64,000 nucleotides of DNA from Sphingobacterium sp. SRCM116780. Its GTDB lineage: Bacteria > Bacteroidota > Bacteroidia > Sphingobacteriales > Sphingobacteriaceae. The notes under the pieces are model-generated. The model saw only the letters and a list, made by a program, of their open reading frames with translations, made no database searches and was not told the origin of the DNA. The translations under genes and the position numbers were made by a program. How positions within the stretch are numbered: the first letter of the stretch is position 1; each line of letters opens with the position of its first letter. This document shows positions 7,781-17,692 of this stretch, in pieces. The DNA is taken from contig NZ_CP090446.1 of the NCBI RefSeq assembly GCF_021442025.1, positions 3,038,001 to 3,102,000 on the forward strand, given 5' to 3'.

Positions 7781-9670
7781 TTATTTTACTATTTTTAATA
7801 TACGATGAAACAGTTCTGTATTGGGGTAATAACCTGTCAGTTTATCGGATTTAGGGCCATAAATAAATACGGGAACGGGAACACTCGTATGATCGTTACT
7901 ACTAAAATTTCCACGTACATAACCATTCTTTTCATCACTGTCCAATAATGTCAACCCCCCAGTTTCATGGTCTGCAGTTACGATAACAAGTGTATGACCA
8001 TCTTGGTCTGCATAACGTAAAGCCTCTCCTACTGCAAGATCAAAATCCAATGTCTCTGAAATCACATAAGGAAGATCGTTGGCATGCCCCCCATAATCTA
8101 TTTGTGCACCTTCAGCCATAATAAAGAAACGGTCATGTTGTTTATCCAATACGGTTAAGCTTTCACGCAACAATTGACTTAGCACTTGTGTACGACCATC
8201 TTTAATCGGTTTTGTATAAGTAGCATCTAAAAACAGAATCTGCTTTTTGGCAGCTGATTGCAACTGAGGAGTTTGACCATAAGCTATCCCTTTTTGTTGC
8301 ATAGAAGTGCGATACTGCTGTGCAGCCTCTCCTTTAAACCATCCCGGTGTGCCACCAGCTAAGATGGAGAATGGAGCATCTAGCGCCTGAGCTGCAATCA
8401 CTTTCGAAGAATCTCGTTCGGCAACATGTGCATAAAAAACAGCAGGAGTAGCATCTGTTAAGTCACCTGTTGATAAAATAGCTGTTCCCCAACCCATTTT
8501 TTGAAGCGTATCCGCCAAACTCGTCATTGGCTTTCCTAGTGTATCAACGGCAATACTTCTGTTGTTTGTTTTCTTCCCAGTAGCAAGTGCAGAACCTCCA
8601 GCTGCAGAATCCGTATTGTCAGAATTAGCTGCCTCTGTCCTCGAAATACCAATCTTACGCATCGTCGACATATGGAGTAATCCTCGATTTACAGCCATGG
8701 CCGCTTTAACCTGCGCCAAACCCATTCCATCGCCAATCAGTAAGATCACTTTACGGATATCAGTATCTGTATCATCGACCTGATAAGAAGGAGTATAAAC
8801 CTGCTGCGGCTCTGTTAGACGAAACTGTTCATAGGGCATTCGATCAATAAATCGGGATAAAGCTTCGGGCTGGTCTGTATTGATCCAGTAGACACCTAAC
8901 TTATTTAGCTCCTGCCAAGTATTGGGGCTATCGTGGTTATCCCAAAAACGAAAAGGAAGCTGTTGTTGCTCTGCAATAGCTATCGCAGCTTTGATTTTAG
9001 CTTTATCTTCAGGAATAGGCGTTCCTTTGCCATTCCAATTGGTATAATCCTTTAGATCGGCGCTGATCATCGCAACACGTTTCCATTGATCTGCAGTATA
9101 CGTTTGATCAACCAACCCATCAAAAAACAACCATTTTGGATACTTTTTAAAATCTGCAGGAACAGGGCGATCACCGCTGATCACTATTTTTACAGCATTC
9201 GGATTTTTACTCGTATCAAATACTTCTCCATGTGTTGAAATTAATTTGATCAAGTTGTCCAAGGCATGCACATAATCTTCTTTAATATCAATCATCAACT
9301 GCATTTTTTTGTTCTTATCTTGAAAGATATGACCGTCATGCGTTTTCATCATACGGATGATCGGATCCAGATAAAGGGATGACAAAGTCCGATCTTTTTT
9401 GATCTCATTTTTATTATGAGCAACATATAAGACCCCGTTCCTAAGAAACACATCCGCTTCTATAGATTCCATACCTGCATAGTAAGCCGTGTAAAAAGGA
9501 ATATGCTGTTCATAGTCGTTATGGCTATGACCTTTGATCTGTACATTTGAAGTTGCCGAAGCATTGCTAAACATCAAACTATCAAACAACTTATGCTGCT
9601 CCTGTCCATAGCTATGCAAATGCATGAGCATAATTGTACTCCATAGTATTACTTTGACTAATTTTATCAT
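7781..9670 (-). CDS. Fusion of a PLC/GDPD-like phosphodiesterase and an alkaline phosphatase
   Basis: The 629-residue exported protein has a signal peptide ending near residue 22. Residues of about 45-285 resemble the PI-PLC/glycerophosphodiesterase barrel: GHSHNDYEQH, then ESIEADV (the E-x-D pair) and LYVAHNKNE with a second His. Residues of about 305-629 are a PhoA-type alkaline phosphatase: ILLIGDGMG, the nucleophile Ser355 in TDSAAGGSA, and the metal motif TADHETGG. In PhoA the phosphatase removes phosphate from many monoesters using two zincs and a magnesium. The first domain would cleave a phosphodiester and the second could then free the phosphate. That coupling is an inference. The domains themselves are clear. 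Confidence 0.88.
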   Translation of the reverse strand: MIKLVKVILWSTIMLMHLHSYGQEQHKLFDSLMFSNASATSNVQIKGHSHNDYEQHIPFYTAYYAGMESIEADVFLRNGVLYVAHNKNEIKKDRTLSSLYLDPIIRMMKTHDGHIFQDKNKKMQLMIDIKEDYVHALDNLIKLISTHGEVFDTSKNPNAVKIVISGDRPVPADFKKYPKWLFFDGLVDQTYTADQWKRVAMISADLKDYTNWNGKGTPIPEDKAKIKAAIAIAEQQQLPFRFWDNHDSPNTWQELNKLGVYWINTDQPEALSRFIDRMPYEQFRLTEPQQVYTPSYQVDDTDTDIRKVILLIGDGMGLAQVKAAMAVNRGLLHMSTMRKIGISRTEAANSDNTDSAAGGSALATGKKTNNRSIAVDTLGKPMTSLADTLQKMGWGTAILSTGDLTDATPAVFYAHVAERDSSKVIAAQALDAPFSILAGGTPGWFKGEAAQQYRTSMQQKGIAYGQTPQLQSAAKKQILFLDATYTKPIKDGRTQVLSQLLRESLTVLDKQHDRFFIMAEGAQIDYGGHANDLPYVISETLDFDLAVGEALRYADQDGHTLVIVTADHETGGLTLLDSDEKNGYVRGNFSSNDHTSVPVPVFIYGPKSDKLTGYYPNTELFHRILKIVK

Positions 9671-10118
9671 GATCGTGTTTAACTTTTTTGTGTTCGTAAA
9701 CTGTATAATCGTATGTATCCCGTAGCATGCATTTTTTTATAGCACAAACCATATCTCCATTCTTCTAACAGTACTTATGCTTTTAACTAAAAAGATCAAC
9801 TCCTTTTTAAACATATTGTCAAATCGAATACAGATCGTAAATCTAGTTATTACATATTAAATGAATATTATAGGTAGTTTAAGAAAAAAATTCTGCAAGC
9901 AAATCAATATTGAATTTAATTCTGCGGTAGACTCATAATAAAATACGCAATCGTGAAATTAAAAAAAACCATAAAAACCAACAACAAAATACAATATCAA
10001 CAACAAAAGCACCTATATTTACAAATAAAACAATATAAATTAAAATATTTTATAAAATCTACAATTAAATACAGTTTTTGTTCTTATATTAGCAAAACAA
10101 TATTTGAAAAGGAAGAAG
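9671..10118. other. Intergenic region between divergent phosphatase and gltB
   Basis: This 448-base stretch is very AT-rich and holds no convincing ORF. It must contain the promoters for the leftward phosphatase gene and the rightward gltBD operon. The best gltB candidate is TATATTTA near 10013, seven of eight matches to TAnnTTTG, but no -33 element is at the right distance. The last bases before gltB include AGGAAGAAG, a purine-rich site. Confidence 0.4.
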
Positions 10119-13100
10119 ATGATTGAAACTGGTAAAAACCAAGAGGGGCTCTACGATCCAAATTTTGAGCATGATGCTTGTGGAGTTGGTTTTGTAGCAC
10201 ATATAAAGGGAATAAAATCACACGCACAAGTGCAGGATGCTTTAACCATGTTAGAGAATATGGAACATCGTGGAGCATGTGGATGTGATCCAGAAAGCGG
10301 TGATGGCGCAGGTATTATGATCCAGTTGCCACACGAATTTTTATGGGAAGAATGTATTAATTTAGGTATACAGCTAAAAGAACCAGGTTACTATGGAACA
10401 GGAATGGTTTTCCTTCCAAAAGAAACTGAAATGAACAAAATATGCAGAGCTGTCATTGAAGAAGCTGCTGCAGAAAGAGACATGAAGTTCCTTGGGTTTC
10501 GGGACGTTCCAGTAAGTAGAGCTGGTATCGGACCAACGGCTTTGAGCGCTGAACCCGAAATTGTTCAATTCTTTATCGACAGACCAGACGGTGTACGTGA
10601 TACCGAAGAATTTGAACGCAAACTATTCGTCCTAAGACGTCTGATCATCCAAAAGATCAAGAAACATCAAGAATATCCACTTCCACTTTATTTCGCTTCT
10701 TTATCTTGTAAAACAATTATTTACAAAGGTCAGTTGACAACTTATCAAGTAGGCACCTATTTTAAGGACCTGCGTGATCCTCGAGTTATCTCGGCTTTTG
10801 GTTTAGTACACTCTCGATTTTCAACCAATACATTTCCTTCTTGGTCATTAGCACAACCTTTCCGAATGTTGGCGCATAATGGCGAGATCAATACATTAAC
10901 AGGTAACCTGAACTGGTTTTATGCCGGTATGCGCGCACTTTCATCACCTTATTTTACCGAAGATGAAATGGAGATCTTACTACCAGTAGTAGATCGCGGC
11001 CAATCTGACTCCGCTTGTTTAGATAACGTAGCAGAGCTATTATTACATAGCGGTAGAAGTTTAGCGCATGTCATGCTGATGCTTGTACCAGAAGCATGGG
11101 ATGGCAACACACAAATGGATCCTTTAAAAAGAGCGTTTTACGAGTATCATGCTACATTAATGGAGCCTTGGGATGGTCCTGCAGCCTTATGTTTTACAGA
11201 CGGTAAATCCATTGGTGCAACGTTAGATCGCAATGGATTACGTCCGTTACGCTATGCGATCACTTCCGATGACCGTGTTATTGTCGCTTCTGAAGCTGGA
11301 GCGCTTCCTATTGATGAATCAACCATTATTAAAAAGGGAAGACAACAAGCAGGGAAAATTTTCTTGGTCGATATGGAGCAAGGAAAAATATTATCTGACG
11401 AAGAAGTAAAAGGAGAATTAGTTCGCCAACAACCTTACGGAGATTGGTTAGATCGTTATAAAATTAAATTAGAAGAATTAACAGAACCTCGTGTTACCTA
11501 TACCTATTTATCAAAAGAATCGGTATTTCGATATCAACAAACATTTGGTTATTCAAGAGAAGATCTGGAAACGATCTTGACACCAATGGCACTCACGGGT
11601 TATGAGCCAACAGGATCTATGGGTTCCGATGTACCTTTGGCCATCTTATCCGATCAACCGCAGCATTTATCAAGTTACTTCAAACAGTTTTTTGCACAAG
11701 TAACCAACCCACCAATTGATCCTATTCGAGAAAAACTGGTGATGAGTTTGGCTACTTTTATTGGTAATGCAGGAAACATCTTAATTGAAGACAAGAAATT
11801 CTGTCACTGTGTAACCCTTGAACATCCCATATTAACATCCAAAGAATTAGAGAAACTACGTTCTATTGATACAGGTGTTTTCCAAGCAAAAACTTTGCAA
11901 ACCTACTTTAGGGCAGATGGTCAAGACGGATCTTTAGAAGCTGGATTAGAACGTTTATGTCGGTATGCTGATGATGCCGTGCGCGATGGTTTTGAAGTCT
12001 TGATTCTTTCAGATCGGGCAATTGACTCACAACATGCTCCTATTCCATCGATACTAGCAGTATCCGCTGTACATCACCATTTAATCAAAACGGGTAACCG
12101 TGGTGCTGTTGGACTTGTTGTCGAAGCAGGAGACACATGGGAAGTTCATCATTTTGCTTGCTTATTAGCATTTGGTGCAACAGCCATTAATCCTTATATG
12201 GCCTTAGCGAGTATCCGTACCATGAAAGAGCAAAATACGATCGAAACAGAACTCACTTGGCCTGAACTTTCAAAAAATTATGTAAAAGCCGTAAATGCTG
12301 GATTATTGAAAATATTCTCAAAAATGGGAATATCAACCTTACAGTCTTATCATGGGGCACAGATTTTTGAAGTTTTAGGCATTGACAAGACTGTTGTTGA
12401 CAAGTATTTCTGTGGAGCGGTATCGCGAATAGGGGGATTAAACCTGGATGATATTGCGCAAGAAGTACTGACAAAACATTGGGTGAATTTCAAAGAAAGC
12501 CGTACACCAAAAACACTACTACCTGAAGGAGGAATATACCAATGGAAACGTCGTGGTGAAGGACATTTATGGAATCCTGATACCGTTCACTTGCTGCAAC
12601 AAGCTTGTCGAAATGATGATTATGCCACTTACAAAAGATATGCAGAGAAAATAAACAACCAAAAGGAACAGATGTTCACATTGCGTGGTTTATTAGACTT
12701 TGCAAAACATAGAACTGCTATTCCGTTGAGTGAAGTAGAACCTGCCAGCGAAATATTAAAACGTTTTGCCACTGGAGCGATGTCTTTCGGTTCCATTTCC
12801 CATGAGGCACATAGCACATTAGCGATTGCCATGAATCGTATTGGAGCGAAATCCAATACAGGTGAAGGCGGAGAAGATGAATTACGTTATGAACCCCTAC
12901 CAAATGGAGACTCCATGCGATCTGCCATTAAGCAAGTCGCATCCGCCCGTTTCGGTGTAACATCCAACTACTTGACTCAGGCTGATGAAATACAAATCAA
13001 GATGGCGCAGGGAGCAAAACCTGGAGAAGGAGGACAATTACCAGGTCCTAAAGTGAATGAATGGATTGCAAAAACACGTCACTCGACTCCAGGGGTAGGT

Positions 13101-14633
13101 TTGATTTCTCCCCCTCCCCATCATGACATCTATTCTATCGAAGATTTAGCACAATTAATCTTTGATTTGAAAAATGCGAACCGTGCAGCTCGTATCAATG
13201 TCAAATTAGTTTCCAAAGCTGGAGTGGGTACCATTGCCGCAGGTGTAGCAAAAGCGCATGCTGATGTCATATTAATTGCTGGATTTGATGGCGGAACAGG
13301 TGCATCACCTATTAGTTCAACAAAACATGCAGGTTTACCTTGGGAATTGGGATTAGCGGAAGCACATCAAACATTGGTTAAAAATAAATTAAGAAGCCGT
13401 ATTGTATTACAAGCAGACGGACAAGTAAAAACAGGTCGTGATATTGTTGTTGCCACATTATTAGGCGCAGAAGAGTGGGGTGTTTCTACCGCTGCCCTTA
13501 TCGCTGGTGGATGTATCATGATGCGTAAATGTCACTTGAATACATGTCCTGTAGGCGTAGCGACCCAAGATCCAGAATTACGTAAATTGTTTACAGGAAA
13601 GCCAGAAGATATCGTGAACTTATTCCGCTTTATGGCAGAAGAAATCCGAGAAACCATGGCCGAATTGGGTTTCAGAACCATTAATGAAATGGTTGGGAAA
13701 GCACAGTTCTTGAAAAAACGCGAAGACATCACGCATTGGAAAGCCGCTAAGATTGATTTTTCAGGCATCTTATATGTAGAACCCAACGAACAAGGTCAAT
13801 CGTTGTACAACACAGAAGAGCAAGATCATGGCATGGGTATGATCCTGGACTGGGGATTATTGAAGCAAGCAAAGATTGCTTTAGAAAATAAGACTCCAGT
13901 ATTTGGCACTTTCGTGGTTAAAAATACGGATCGTACGATTGGAACACTCTTGTCCAATGAGATTTCCAAGATATATGGGTCAGAAGGATTGCCAGATAAT
14001 ACGATCAATTATAAATTTGAAGGTTCTGCTGGGCAAAGTTTTGGTGCATTCTCAACCAAAGGATTATCCTTTGAATTAGAAGGAGAAGCAAATGACTATG
14101 TTGGAAAAGGCTTATCTGGAGCACAATTGGCTATTTATCCAAAAGCGGAAAGTCAATTAGTGCCACATGAAAACATCATTATCGGAAATGTTGCCTTATT
14201 TGGAGCGACATCCGGACATCTGTTCATCAATGGACAAGCAGGAGAGCGATTTGCTGTCCGTAACTCTGGAGCTACGGCAGTTGTAGAGGGTGTTGGTGAT
14301 CATGGTTGTGAATATATGACTGGAGGACGTGCATTAATTTTAGGATCTACAGGACGTAATTTTGGAGCTGGTATGAGCGGTGGCATCGCATGGATCTACG
14401 ACACACAGGGAACATTTAGAGACAACTGCAATACAGAAATGGTGGATTTAGATCCATTGGAACAAGAAGATGAAACGGCTATTATTGCTTTATTAAAACG
14501 ACATATTTTATTAACCAACAGTACAATTGCGCAACACATCCTGCAACATTGGAGTGCTGAAAAAAGCAAATTTATTAAAGTATTCCCGAAAGAATACAAA
14601 CATGTATTAGGTAAAAAATTAGTCGAAGCATAA
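10119..14633 (+). CDS. gltB: Glutamate synthase large subunit
   Basis: At 1504 residues it is a full-length bacterial GOGAT alpha subunit. With GltD it converts glutamine plus 2-oxoglutarate to two glutamates using NADPH. The N-terminal amidotransferase nucleophile is Cys21 in HDACGVGF, which would be exposed by removal of a 20-residue propeptide. The synthase domain has the FMN and 2-oxoglutarate region and the [3Fe-4S] cysteines C1132, C1138 and C1143 (GCIMMRKCHLNTCPVG). The C-terminal beta-helix has the repeated GATSGHLFINGQAGERF-like turns. The frame can be read from a TTG at 10104, but the ATG at 10119 follows AGGAAGAAG and gives the normal short propeptide. It precedes gltD by 16 bases. 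Confidence 0.97.
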   Translation: MIETGKNQEGLYDPNFEHDACGVGFVAHIKGIKSHAQVQDALTMLENMEHRGACGCDPESGDGAGIMIQLPHEFLWEECINLGIQLKEPGYYGTGMVFLPKETEMNKICRAVIEEAAAERDMKFLGFRDVPVSRAGIGPTALSAEPEIVQFFIDRPDGVRDTEEFERKLFVLRRLIIQKIKKHQEYPLPLYFASLSCKTIIYKGQLTTYQVGTYFKDLRDPRVISAFGLVHSRFSTNTFPSWSLAQPFRMLAHNGEINTLTGNLNWFYAGMRALSSPYFTEDEMEILLPVVDRGQSDSACLDNVAELLLHSGRSLAHVMLMLVPEAWDGNTQMDPLKRAFYEYHATLMEPWDGPAALCFTDGKSIGATLDRNGLRPLRYAITSDDRVIVASEAGALPIDESTIIKKGRQQAGKIFLVDMEQGKILSDEEVKGELVRQQPYGDWLDRYKIKLEELTEPRVTYTYLSKESVFRYQQTFGYSREDLETILTPMALTGYEPTGSMGSDVPLAILSDQPQHLSSYFKQFFAQVTNPPIDPIREKLVMSLATFIGNAGNILIEDKKFCHCVTLEHPILTSKELEKLRSIDTGVFQAKTLQTYFRADGQDGSLEAGLERLCRYADDAVRDGFEVLILSDRAIDSQHAPIPSILAVSAVHHHLIKTGNRGAVGLVVEAGDTWEVHHFACLLAFGATAINPYMALASIRTMKEQNTIETELTWPELSKNYVKAVNAGLLKIFSKMGISTLQSYHGAQIFEVLGIDKTVVDKYFCGAVSRIGGLNLDDIAQEVLTKHWVNFKESRTPKTLLPEGGIYQWKRRGEGHLWNPDTVHLLQQACRNDDYATYKRYAEKINNQKEQMFTLRGLLDFAKHRTAIPLSEVEPASEILKRFATGAMSFGSISHEAHSTLAIAMNRIGAKSNTGEGGEDELRYEPLPNGDSMRSAIKQVASARFGVTSNYLTQADEIQIKMAQGAKPGEGGQLPGPKVNEWIAKTRHSTPGVGLISPPPHHDIYSIEDLAQLIFDLKNANRAARINVKLVSKAGVGTIAAGVAKAHADVILIAGFDGGTGASPISSTKHAGLPWELGLAEAHQTLVKNKLRSRIVLQADGQVKTGRDIVVATLLGAEEWGVSTAALIAGGCIMMRKCHLNTCPVGVATQDPELRKLFTGKPEDIVNLFRFMAEEIRETMAELGFRTINEMVGKAQFLKKREDITHWKAAKIDFSGILYVEPNEQGQSLYNTEEQDHGMGMILDWGLLKQAKIALENKTPVFGTFVVKNTDRTIGTLLSNEISKIYGSEGLPDNTINYKFEGSAGQSFGAFSTKGLSFELEGEANDYVGKGLSGAQLAIYPKAESQLVPHENIIIGNVALFGATSGHLFINGQAGERFAVRNSGATAVVEGVGDHGCEYMTGGRALILGSTGRNFGAGMSGGIAWIYDTQGTFRDNCNTEMVDLDPLEQEDETAIIALLKRHILLTNSTIAQHILQHWSAEKSKFIKVFPKEYKHVLGKKLVEA

Positions 14634-14649
14634 GTCAGGAGGAAAAGTC

Positions 14650-16107
14650 ATGGGTAAAATAACAGGATTTAAAGAATATAATCGCGAGCTTCCTCAAAAA
14701 GAACCGGTAGCAAGCAGAACACAAAATTATCAAGAGTTTAATAAAGGATATTCCGATAGTCAATTGCATACGCAAGCAGCAAGATGTATGGACTGTGGTA
14801 TCCCATTTTGTCATTCGGGATGTCCACTTGGCAATGTAATTCCTGAATTTAACGATGCGGTATACGATGGCAAATGGGAAGAAGCCTATCATATCCTCAC
14901 TTCAACCAACAACTTTCCCGAGTTTACAGGACGCATCTGTCCTGCACCTTGTGAGTCGGCATGTGTATTGGGTATCCATAGTTCTCCAATTACTATTGAA
15001 GAGATCGAAAAACATATTATTGAAATTGCTTTTAATAAAGGTTATGTAAAACCTAACAAAGGCTATATCAAAACAGATAAAAAAGTCGCTATTGTAGGCT
15101 CTGGCCCAGCAGGTTTAGCTGCCGCAGCACAATTGAATAAAGCTGGTCATGAGGTAGTCGTTTTTGAGCGAGATGATCAAGTCGGCGGTTTATTACGCTA
15201 TGGTATTCCTGACTTCAAATTAGACAAGAAAATTATTGATCGTCGGATTGATATCATGAAAGCTTCTGGCATCGTGTTTAAGGTCAATGCGGAAGTTGGA
15301 AACAATATCTCAACTAGCGAGTTATTAGCCTTCGATTCCGTTATTTTAGCGACAGGATCAACAGTACCCTGGCATTTAGATATTCCTGGAAAAGATTTAA
15401 ATGGTATTCACTTTGCGATGGATTTCTTGAAACAGCAAAATAAGAAAGTAAGTGCTATTGATTTCACAGAACAAGCGATCTTGGCAACAGGAAAACATGT
15501 TGTGGTCATTGGAGATGGAGACACCGGATCCGACTGTATTGGAACCTCCAATCGCCAACAAGCGAAAAGTATTACACAGATCGCACGGAAACCTACTCCA
15601 TCCAAGGAAAGATTAAAAAATAATCCTTGGCCTATGGATAAAATAACGTTTGAGACCTCCTCTTCACAGGAAGAAGGTTGCGATCGTCTTTGGGCAACAG
15701 AAACGAAAGCATTTATCAGTGGTGAAGACGGACATGTTAAAGCTGTTCAGATCATCGAAGTCGAATATCAAGTTGATGATTATGGTAGAAGAACGCTTTT
15801 AGGGCAATCCGAGCCTAAGGAAATACCTGCAGATCTAGTTCTTTTGGCTGTAGGATATCAACATACCGAGCATCAATTAACAGCCCAGTTAGGTGTTCAA
15901 GTAGATGCTCGTGGCAATATCATTGCAACCGATAAAGCTTACCAAACTTCAGTCAACCACGTCTTTACAGCTGGTGATTGTAGAAAAGGTCAGTCTTTAG
16001 TTGTATGGGCAATCTCAGAAGGTCGCGAATGTGCCCGAAAAGTAGATGAATTTCTAATGGGATATTCAGAACTCGAAAGCAAAGAAGCAACTCATTATTA
16101 CGCTTAA
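14650..16107 (+). CDS. gltD: Glutamate synthase small subunit
   Basis: The 485-residue beta subunit feeds electrons from NADPH to GltB. The N-terminal region carries the cysteines for two [4Fe-4S] clusters (CMDCGIPFCHSGCP and CPAPCESACV). The FAD-binding motif AIVGSGPAGLAAAAQL lies near residue 150 and the NADPH-binding motif VVIGDGDTGSDC near 288, with a final TAGDCRKGQSLVVWA segment for FAD. The gene follows gltB after 16 bases that include AGGAGGA, a strong ribosome-binding site and unusual for this phylum. A terminator follows within 60 bases, so gltBD is a two-gene operon. Confidence 0.97.
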   Translation: MGKITGFKEYNRELPQKEPVASRTQNYQEFNKGYSDSQLHTQAARCMDCGIPFCHSGCPLGNVIPEFNDAVYDGKWEEAYHILTSTNNFPEFTGRICPAPCESACVLGIHSSPITIEEIEKHIIEIAFNKGYVKPNKGYIKTDKKVAIVGSGPAGLAAAAQLNKAGHEVVVFERDDQVGGLLRYGIPDFKLDKKIIDRRIDIMKASGIVFKVNAEVGNNISTSELLAFDSVILATGSTVPWHLDIPGKDLNGIHFAMDFLKQQNKKVSAIDFTEQAILATGKHVVVIGDGDTGSDCIGTSNRQQAKSITQIARKPTPSKERLKNNPWPMDKITFETSSSQEEGCDRLWATETKAFISGEDGHVKAVQIIEVEYQVDDYGRRTLLGQSEPKEIPADLVLLAVGYQHTEHQLTAQLGVQVDARGNIIATDKAYQTSVNHVFTAGDCRKGQSLVVWAISEGRECARKVDEFLMGYSELESKEATHYYA

Positions 16108-16132
16108 TACCAATCCTAAAATAGAAAAGAAG

Positions 16133-16167
16133 AAACCCAGTAAAGAAATTTACGGGGTTTTATTTTT
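16133..16167 (+). terminator. Rho-independent terminator after gltD
   Basis: AAACCC at 16133-16138 pairs with GGGTTT at 16155-16160. GTAAA pairs with TTTAC around a GAAA loop, with one A-G mismatch between the two stems. TATTTTTG follows. Confidence 0.75.
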
Positions 16168-16223
16168 GATGCATTTCCAGTTCAAGAGGCTACCCACCAT
16201 TTTGTACAGCGGGAGGTAACCAC

Positions 16224-17516
16224 CTATTTGAGCGCTGTTTTCAACTTAATGAAGTAGATACTATTTTTGTCAACTGTTGAGGTATAAGGAAGTATTTTAC
16301 TCGCGTAAATTCCAGTTCCTGTCACTCCAAAATCATCATCATTACACACGGCGATCAATGTGGAGTTGATAACGGTTAGACCCTCCGCCTTATCATGCGG
16401 ATATAAAGGGTTGACATCCGTCATGAGATCTACAACCAATGTTTTCGTAACCGGTTTTATGTTATATTTCGCCAATGTAGCAGCATCTTTCAGTTCTTCA
16501 ACTGTTTTTCCATCAAACAGCTTACCATTTGCGGTATTATTTGGATCACTGATATCGGTTGCATCGGCAAGATCAATTTTATAAATCTTTTTAAATACTG
16601 TTACTTTATTTGCTGCAGTTGCATACTCACCATCACGCTCTAAAACAATAAAAGTAGAATTGCTGATCGCTGCAATTTCACTTACAGCTTGCAAGTCTTT
16701 ATTCTCCATCATATACACAAATTGCTTTGTTGTTCCACTCATGAGATCAACAGTAACGATACGAATAGCCAATGAGTTCTTCATTGCATCTTTACTTGGG
16801 TTGTACAATGGATATTGCATGATACCCACTAAAGTTTTCCCATCAGGTGTTAACGTTAGCCCCTCCATACCACGATTTGGGCGGCGTTTGGCTAATACTA
16901 AAGGCAACTTCTTTCCTGTAGACCAGGGGTTCAATCGTTCAATTTCTCTTCCCGTTGCATCAAAATGAATGATATGTGGCCCATATTCATCACTCACCCA
17001 CCAAGATCCATCAGCTCCTCTTGCCAATCCTTCAGAATCTATGCCATCAACACTTGGTGTCAATGGAGTACCATCTACCGCTAAAGCAATTTCTCCTGAT
17101 CCTCCCACCCCATCTGGATTTGGTAAGCCATTCAAATGGACGCCATTCTTGTTTTTCAATTCGACAATAGACTCCAACACAAGTGTGTTGTCTTTTAATC
17201 TAAATTTTCCGATCTGCGGCGTAAATGCAGGATTTGCAAAAACTTTACTGTCCTTCACTTGACCATCGATATTCGGTCCCCGATCGGTCAATAGATAAAA
17301 GATAGCCTTATCATTCGGATCTTGAACCATTGCCGATCCATAACCCCCGTTATACACTTTTACACCCTGTACATCAGCCAATACTTTTGGATTAGAGGCC
17401 GTTGCATAATCAGGATAAGTCAGATTAACAATCGGATCTATGATTTTGTTGACATCATCTTTACCACAAGCTGAAAGCAAGAGCGAAACAGCTAGCACAC
17501 CATAAATTTTTTTCAT
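16224..17516 (-). CDS. Esterase-like phytase-family lipoprotein
   Basis: The 430-residue product has a lipoprotein signal with lipobox LLSAC (Cys17) followed by GKDD, so it is probably anchored in the outer membrane or periplasm. The body resembles the 'esterase-like activity of phytase' family, a beta-propeller fold: FYLLTDRGPNIDG, GIDSEGLARGADGSWWVSDEYG, NRGMEGLTLTPDGKTLVG and PHDKAEGLTVI are typical blade motifs with conserved Asp and Glu. Proteins of this family are annotated as phosphoesterases, but few have been tested, so the substrate is open. It is convergent with gltD and divergent from the VIT protein gene. Confidence 0.8.
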   Translation of the reverse strand: MKKIYGVLAVSLLLSACGKDDVNKIIDPIVNLTYPDYATASNPKVLADVQGVKVYNGGYGSAMVQDPNDKAIFYLLTDRGPNIDGQVKDSKVFANPAFTPQIGKFRLKDNTLVLESIVELKNKNGVHLNGLPNPDGVGGSGEIALAVDGTPLTPSVDGIDSEGLARGADGSWWVSDEYGPHIIHFDATGREIERLNPWSTGKKLPLVLAKRRPNRGMEGLTLTPDGKTLVGIMQYPLYNPSKDAMKNSLAIRIVTVDLMSGTTKQFVYMMENKDLQAVSEIAAISNSTFIVLERDGEYATAANKVTVFKKIYKIDLADATDISDPNNTANGKLFDGKTVEELKDAATLAKYNIKPVTKTLVVDLMTDVNPLYPHDKAEGLTVINSTLIAVCNDDDFGVTGTGIYASKILPYTSTVDKNSIYFIKLKTALK

Positions 17517-17692
17517 TGTCTACGTATTTTATTCCGCAAACTTAATACAGTGAAATTACCTTATGATTAGAAGAATGTTAAGTATACTATTCGTTCAGAA
17601 ATTATTTATCATAAAAAAACAAGAGCACTTATGGAATCTGATGAGATCCTGCATCCTATCCGAAATTAATCCAATAAGCTAATCTAAAAAAT

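Noticed and set aside
10104..10118. TTG start giving five extra residues to GltB
   Set aside because: The ATG at 10119 follows AGGAAGAAG and yields the usual propeptide before Cys21.
16360..17262. Plus-strand ORFs antisense to the phytase-like gene
   Set aside because: They are shadows of a well-supported lipoprotein gene and lack domain features.
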